Under the pieces are notes generated by a model that worked only from the letters and a program-made list of their open reading frames with translations, had not been told where the DNA came from and ran no database searches. A stretch of DNA of 64,000 nucleotides, taken from NCBI GenBank assembly GCA_051453625.1, contig JBOZIK010000001.1, forward strand, positions 230,297,169 through 230,361,168, given 5' to 3'. This document shows positions 58,798-64,000 of the stretch, piece after piece; the first letter of the stretch is position 1; each line of letters starts with the position of its first letter. The DNA is from Welwitschia mirabilis. Its lineage: Eukaryota; Gnetophyta; Gnetopsida; Welwitschiales. The position numbers were made by a program, and so were the translations under genes.

Positions 58798-60074
58798 TGT
58801 TTACATGTCAAAATTGATATTCTAAGTAAGTAAAATGAATTAATTTAGCATAAAGAAAAATTATAAATTCCTATTTTTATTACATATTAATGATTTCTGT
58901 CCTTGTCACTAATTTTACATTCAATAATGGACTTCCCTTAAAATGAGTAGATTAATTGAGGCCTTATAAATAACTTTGAATAAATTGACCAAATTATAAT
59001 GCCAAACATTAATTTTACTAGTGAGTATTACTAGCATTACCATTTTTGTCCCTATAATAACTTGGGAAGCTTATTAGATTATGCTTATTGATTAAGTTAG
59101 AATTAATTCTAATTAAATATTTAAAGCTAATGAAACATGATCAAAGTATAAATCAACATGTGTAGTGATATGTGATGCAAACAAGGATGACTATGTGGAA
59201 GAAATATGGCATGACATTCATTGGAAGCATCATCAATAGTCAGAGGACACATCAACACCATGTTTTCATTATAAGATTAAGTAATCCTCTTTATATCCAA
59301 ATGCTAAATATTTATAACTTCTTCCTTTTGTAATTATCCTTAAGTAATCTTTCCTATGTAATCACCCATTAACCTTTCCTAATGTAATTATGATAAATCC
59401 TCTTCAAGCCTCCCTTCATATATATAAGGGTCTTGAGTGCCTATTGTAAACATCTTTTATTTGTCTTAACATAAAAAAGACTTAAAGGCTTGGAATTCAT
59501 GATGCTCTGAAACTCTTTCTTAGGAATTAAATTATTCAATGCTAGTGGAGGAGTTCTTCTTCTTCTCTTTCTTTATTATTGTAATGCAATTTCTTTCATA
59601 TTTCAATATAAGAACTAGTTTAAACCCTTTAATTATTATTATACAATCTATTTAACATTAGCAATATTTATGTAGGACTAGTTATAGAATTAGTTTAAAT
59701 CATTTCATTATTATTGTGTATTAATTTGACATTACTAATCCTTAAGTAGGACTAATTGTAAGTTGTTTTCATTCTTTCATTGTTATTGCATAATCATTTA
59801 AAATTAGTAATTTTTATGTGAAGTTCACTTGATCATTAAGTTTAGGATACACGAATGAATGGATTGAAGGAATCACTAGATCCTTGGAGAATTTTCATTC
59901 ATTTACATCATCAACTAACGATCACTTTTCTTCTTAACTTCAAATTGTCTTTTATTTGAGTTTCTATTTATAATAATCATATTTCTTTTGCCAAATTTAC
60001 CACATGTATCCCTATGAAAGAATGATTTTGAGTGAAAACATAGATAAATCTTGATAACTACAAATATATGATTA
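58798..60074 (+). repeat. E5 3' LTR
   Basis: Partner of 53718-55003. It retains TATATAAG at 59421-59428, where the 5' copy is mutated (TCTAAAAG), and the tandem triplet at 59600-59835. Confidence 0.85.
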
Positions 60075-60079
60075 CCTTA
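60075..60079. repeat. Target-site duplication of E5, right copy (CCTTA)
   Basis: Identical to 53713-53717. Confidence 0.85.
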
Positions 60080-61330
60080 GGGAATTATCTTTAACCTAAA
60101 TACTTAGGTATCCCATAATCTTATCAGTACTCAATATTTTAATTTAATAACAATCCATATCACTTTAAACTTCAAGATTCCTTTGACACTAGATGAATAA
60201 TTAGAGATTATATTTAATACCTAGAATTTCCTCCATACATAGATAAACTTCGTTATAACACTGAGATTGAAAATCCTTTCTTTGAGTAAAAATATTATGG
60301 TCCTATGTTTTTCACCACCTATTATGACCCTTATTCCTCATCATCTTTACTTTAAATTGTTATACTTCATTTTTCCATGAATACACTTTATCTTTCCTTT
60401 CATAATCTTCATCATTTGACCACTACTATTCATCTTCCTACACTTACCAATCCTATTTAAATTCCTTATAATGTAACCTATAGAGTTTCTTAGAAAGTAC
60501 TTCTTAATATTATAAATTTCCTCAGTCACCTTCACATTTTGTAGATAATACTATTAGAATAATCATGGAATCTTAGTGATAAATCACAGAAATTCTTAAG
60601 AAAATCATTCATACACTTAACCAACAAGAAGAGGAAGAATCCCCACATTCCATGAACCCACTACTAAAATATTTAAAAATCTTGAAAGAATTGATGATAA
60701 TTAAATTAATGAAAACCCAATCATATTGTTTTGGAATGAGGAATAAAACCATGAGAAAACCCTTGAGGATCTTTAGGATTAGAATTTATTAGAGAGTAAG
60801 AAACCATTTGAGGAAAGCTATACTTCTAAGTAGAGTCATACATTAGAGGATGAGTTATAAGTGATATAAACAAGGAGGAGAACATTAAAGAATAACATTT
60901 ATGTTAGCTATAACCATTATCACACGAGTAACCATAAGAGAAGAAATTCCCTAGTCAACTTAATAAGGAGAAGAATACCAACATCAAACCTAAGAATGAT
61001 CCATCCTATGAAGAATCTTTGTCTTTTCTTAATAACTTCATGAGCTAACAATTTCATCTACATTGTTATCTTCTTAGTAGAATCCAAGTCTCAATTAAGA
61101 AGATAAAACCTTCTTTAATATTGATACCATATTCTAATAATTTTATTAATGAACATTAACCTTCTCTAATGGTTTTCAACTTAGTTTTATCTTTACCTCA
61201 AAATGATGTCTTGAATGAGTTATTAAGTAATCATAAATAAGCTAAATAATGAACTATTTATAACTTTAAATGCATAAAATTTATTCTTGAATGAATGTTC
61301 TCTTTTATTTTATGGAATAATGTGTAAAAC
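60080..61330 (+). pseudogene. E6 gag-like remnant
   Basis: It resembles the E5 gag-like region. FFTTYYDPYSSSS appears at about 60308, then an acidic and Gln/Glu-rich stretch near 60600-60660 (CATTCCATGAACCC as in E5 TTTCATGAACCT). At 60730-60790 GGAATGAGGAATAAAACC parallels E5 GGAATGAGAAAGAAGCC. More stops than in E5. Confidence 0.45.
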
Positions 61331-63376
61331 TCTATAAGGAGTTTCTCTTTGATTATGAATCGTCATTGAATGTCTAATTTTATTCCGTTAAACCTTCATC
61401 CATACCTTACATTGAAAAGGTTCTTTTAAAAATTTTAGTTTTTATTTTAATGCTCTAGGATGAGATTTTCCTTTGAGATTATATTTAGAAGGAAAAAATT
61501 AAAAACATTAAAAACATTTTTTAATGATCTCTCTTTTCTAAGAACATCCAATAACTCTCATTTTTTTAATCATCATCTAAAATACTTTCATTTAGAAAAT
61601 CCCAAGTTTCATCTATCTCATAGTATAAGCTATTACCATCTTAAGCCTTATAATCCATCACTTCCAAGTTGGCATTATTTTAAAAGGATATCTAACCATT
61701 CTTCCCTTCCATATTACTTGTAAGTTTCTAAGTCTTAGTGAGCTACATTGATGGTCTTTAAAAATTAATCCAATAATAAGTGATGATCTTACTAGTACAA
61801 GTTTAAGTATAACTTAAGTATGCTTGTATTATTTAAAAAAAGGGTTATTCTTATTTTTGTTTTGTTTTTTAAAGGATAGTTTCACTTGAAATCTCCAAGT
61901 TTCAAAAATATGGATGAAAAAGGTAGAATCTACTTCTATACTATACTTTTGTTTTCAAGCATTTTATAGGGATAAGATGTTTCTTAAGTAAGCTAATGAC
62001 CTAAGGACCCCTCTTATGTGCACAAAAGTAAAAAACAAATGATGAAAATGAGAAGAACAATCAAAATAAAATATAATATCTCTTTTCCAAAAGGAGATCT
62101 TATTTTGATCAAATTATTAGATTTCATTAATTGCATTGGGGCTATGGATACTCATTAGAAATGTAACTCTAATGATCTACTCATAACATTGTTAATTACA
62201 TTATAGCTATAAACATTTGCTAGCAATGTGGCACTAATTTCTTTAAGAAAGAACATGATTAATTCTATTATAAGAAAATGTTATAACACTAGATGCTTAA
62301 TATAATTTACGTACATGAAACAAAAATATGTGTAATTATAATAAAGGTAAATTATGAAAAGAAATGTTGGGATTTAAAGATTATCTTATGTTTAACTTCT
62401 TTAACATTTGTACTTAAGAATTTTTTTTTTTACTAATTTGTAAACTTTTACAATTTTTTTTAATTAATGTATTACTTGTTTGATATTTTGATTCATGAAA
62501 ATTTCAATAATGTGATTATTTACCTAGACATTTTATCTTTTTCATTCATATGTTGTTTGGATTTCCAATGTCACATTTTATAATAAAAGCTCTAGTTATA
62601 ATTTTTTTTTCATCATGTAGTGCACATTTACATTTCATTTTGATTCTATTTATTTCATTCACCATTGAATTAAACCTAATGATTTAAAACTTTTCATTTT
62701 GGCTAATAAACCATGTCATGAAATTTTATTCTTAAGATTTCAAAATAACTGGCGTTGCTACTAGTCTTGGCCAGTGTTGCTATCCATTTCGTATTTTTTA
62801 CTTTTAAACTTTTCTAAAGCATCATCCATATCATTTATAGTTTATATTAATTTTTTGTCCTTATTAATATTTTCTAGAATATTACTATAATTAATTTTCA
62901 ACCATCATGTTTTACTTTCATTTTCTATGTTTAGTCCCATTTTTGCTCACCTTCTAAATAATCCTAATTTGTAATACATTAATTGATCATTATTTTTAAG
63001 AGTATATTTGTTTTAGAATTTTGTTGCTATGCATTATAGCCAAGTTTTCATTTCTTTGCACTTTTCCTATTTCTTTAGTTTCAATCAAATGACATTGTCC
63101 CTTTAATATGTCTTAACTTATTCTCAAATACTATATTGATTGTTTCTATCTTTTTAAACTTTGAGGATAAACTTTAACTTTGATTGGATGTATGACATCT
63201 GTATTTTCATTTCAAATTTTAGTTTCTAAATGCCTCATTTTTAAAAACATTTAGCAAAAATTTTCAACTTTTTTTTCATTTTTACATGATTCTTAAATAT
63301 TTTTTTAAGTAATTTTTCCATGCTAGCCATTCTTTATTAACTTTTTGCTAAGAAAATAGTAAAAGTTTGAGTAGGG
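61331..63376 (+). other. E6 spacer and 3' UTR
   Basis: It parallels E5 57441-58797. An 87-codon open frame (61460-61723) has no recognisable similarity. The Athila-shared block lies at 62140-62240. A GAGGATAAAC block at about 63165 and the purine stretch AAAAGTTTGAGTAGGG (63361-63376) precede the LTR. Confidence 0.5.
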
Positions 63377-64000
63377 CATTAACATATAAAATTGACATTT
63401 ATTTCAAGTACATTAGGCTAATTTATCATAGTGAAGATATTACTTTAATGCATTTAATCATAAAGATGTATCTTTGACCATTTTTTATGCCACACTTGAT
63501 TTTATGCTTTTTTTTGACATTTTTAGAAATTTAGCAGTATTTTAAAGCATTTAGCATAAACTAAAGCTGAATAAGTGAAAAACACCAATAAATCCACTTA
63601 CCTATATCGTGGCTCTAGTTATTTAATGAAACTCCCTTCTAAACTTACATTTTAAAACTATCATGGACAATTAATCAACTTTCATCTATGGAATTAATTA
63701 GCTATTAGATTAAAAGCAATTGTTATTTTTAAAGTCATGTGTTGGTAGAATATGAAACACATGATAAATACATGTGGTAGTTACATGTGTTATGACATTA
63801 AAGGCACATGATGACAACACTAGGTGGTAGAGGCATCATGATCCAAAGTTTTAATATTAAAGTCATAATAATAACGTCTACCAAATACTACAAGATAGAG
63901 GGTCCAACCATCTGACTAAATGCTACATGATAAATAATTATAATTGACCATTTAATACTAGAAGTTAGACCACCTCAATCCTATCCTTCCCTATAAAAAG
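63377..64000 (+). repeat. E6 3' LTR, truncated by the window end
   Basis: It aligns with 51230-51850. The last bases, CCTATAAAAAG, look like the LTR TATA box. The rest lies outside. Confidence 0.75.

Larger units (their letters stand above)
53718..60074 (+). mobile_element. E5: non-autonomous Athila-type element nested in E6
   Basis: LTRs of 1286 and 1277 bases (53718-55003, 58798-60074), perfect CCTTA target duplication, tRNA-Asp-type primer site at 55006 and polypurine tract at 58786-58797 define a complete 6.4 kb element. Only a gag-like remnant is present; protease, RT and integrase are absent. It therefore depended on enzymes from another element, plausibly an Athila relative with the same primer site and tail. 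Confidence 0.85.
51230..64000 (+). mobile_element. E6: non-autonomous Athila-type element, continuing past the window
   Basis: 5' LTR 51230-52591, tRNA-Asp-type primer site, leader, E5 inserted at 53718-60074, gag-like remnant (60080-61330), long spacer, 3' LTR from 63377 cut by the window end. No RT or integrase is visible. The interior parallels E5 throughout. The spacer block at 62140-62240 equals that of the outer Athila element (28022-28140). E6 inserted into the chromoviral integrase. Confidence 0.75.

Noticed and set aside
1-64000. Host genes, tRNA or rRNA genes, and DNA transposon terminal repeats
   Set aside because: Looked for on both strands; nothing with convincing sequence support was seen apart from the possible captured fragment in E3.

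Overview
The window reads as AT-rich plant repeat DNA, the kind found in pericentromeric or other heterochromatin. I found no intact host gene, tRNA, rRNA or bacterial-type feature. Almost all of it can be assigned to decayed LTR retrotransposons inserted into one another. The Athila-type and chromovirus-type Ty3/gypsy domains, the primer-binding sites matching plant tRNA-Asp and tRNA-iMet, and LTRs of 1.2-3.8 kb point to a flowering plant. The species cannot be named from the sequence.

The backbone is one old Athila-type element on the + strand. Its gag (about 1380-1791, then 12189-13275), protease (13276-13695, running into 24630), RT/RNase H/integrase (about 24630-27690), third-ORF region (to 30018), 3' UTR (49063-49381) and 3' LTR (from 49382) are separated by later insertions. 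These are E1 (1792-12183, +, Ty3/gypsy, in gag), E3 (13701-24624, -, chromovirus-like with 3.3-3.8 kb LTRs, in the protease C-terminus, perfect ACCAT target duplication), E2 (30024-45514, -, same family as E1) and E4 (about 45645-49062, -, small Copia-like gag-only element). E2 is itself split inside its RT by a third family member, N (38041-40455, -, perfect CTCTA duplication).

Right of the Athila LTR lies a chromovirus-like integrase remnant (about 50560-51229, +). It is cut by E6 (51230 to beyond the window end, +), a non-autonomous Athila derivative. E6 carries its close relative E5 (53718-60074, +, perfect CCTTA duplication).

Every reading frame is broken by stops and frameshifts, and protease, RT and integrase active-site residues of E1 and E2 have been lost, mostly by G-to-A changes. 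Nothing here looks able to move. Nine N runs interrupt the sequence. Three of them (17294-17646, 47054-47558, 52779-52878) are bordered by the same sequence on both sides, which suggests unmerged contig ends. Points worth a second look are an extra ORF carried by E2 but not E1, an inverted internal segment in N, a triplicated LTR terminus and composite tandem repeats in E3, and gene-like spliced-looking sequence inside E3.
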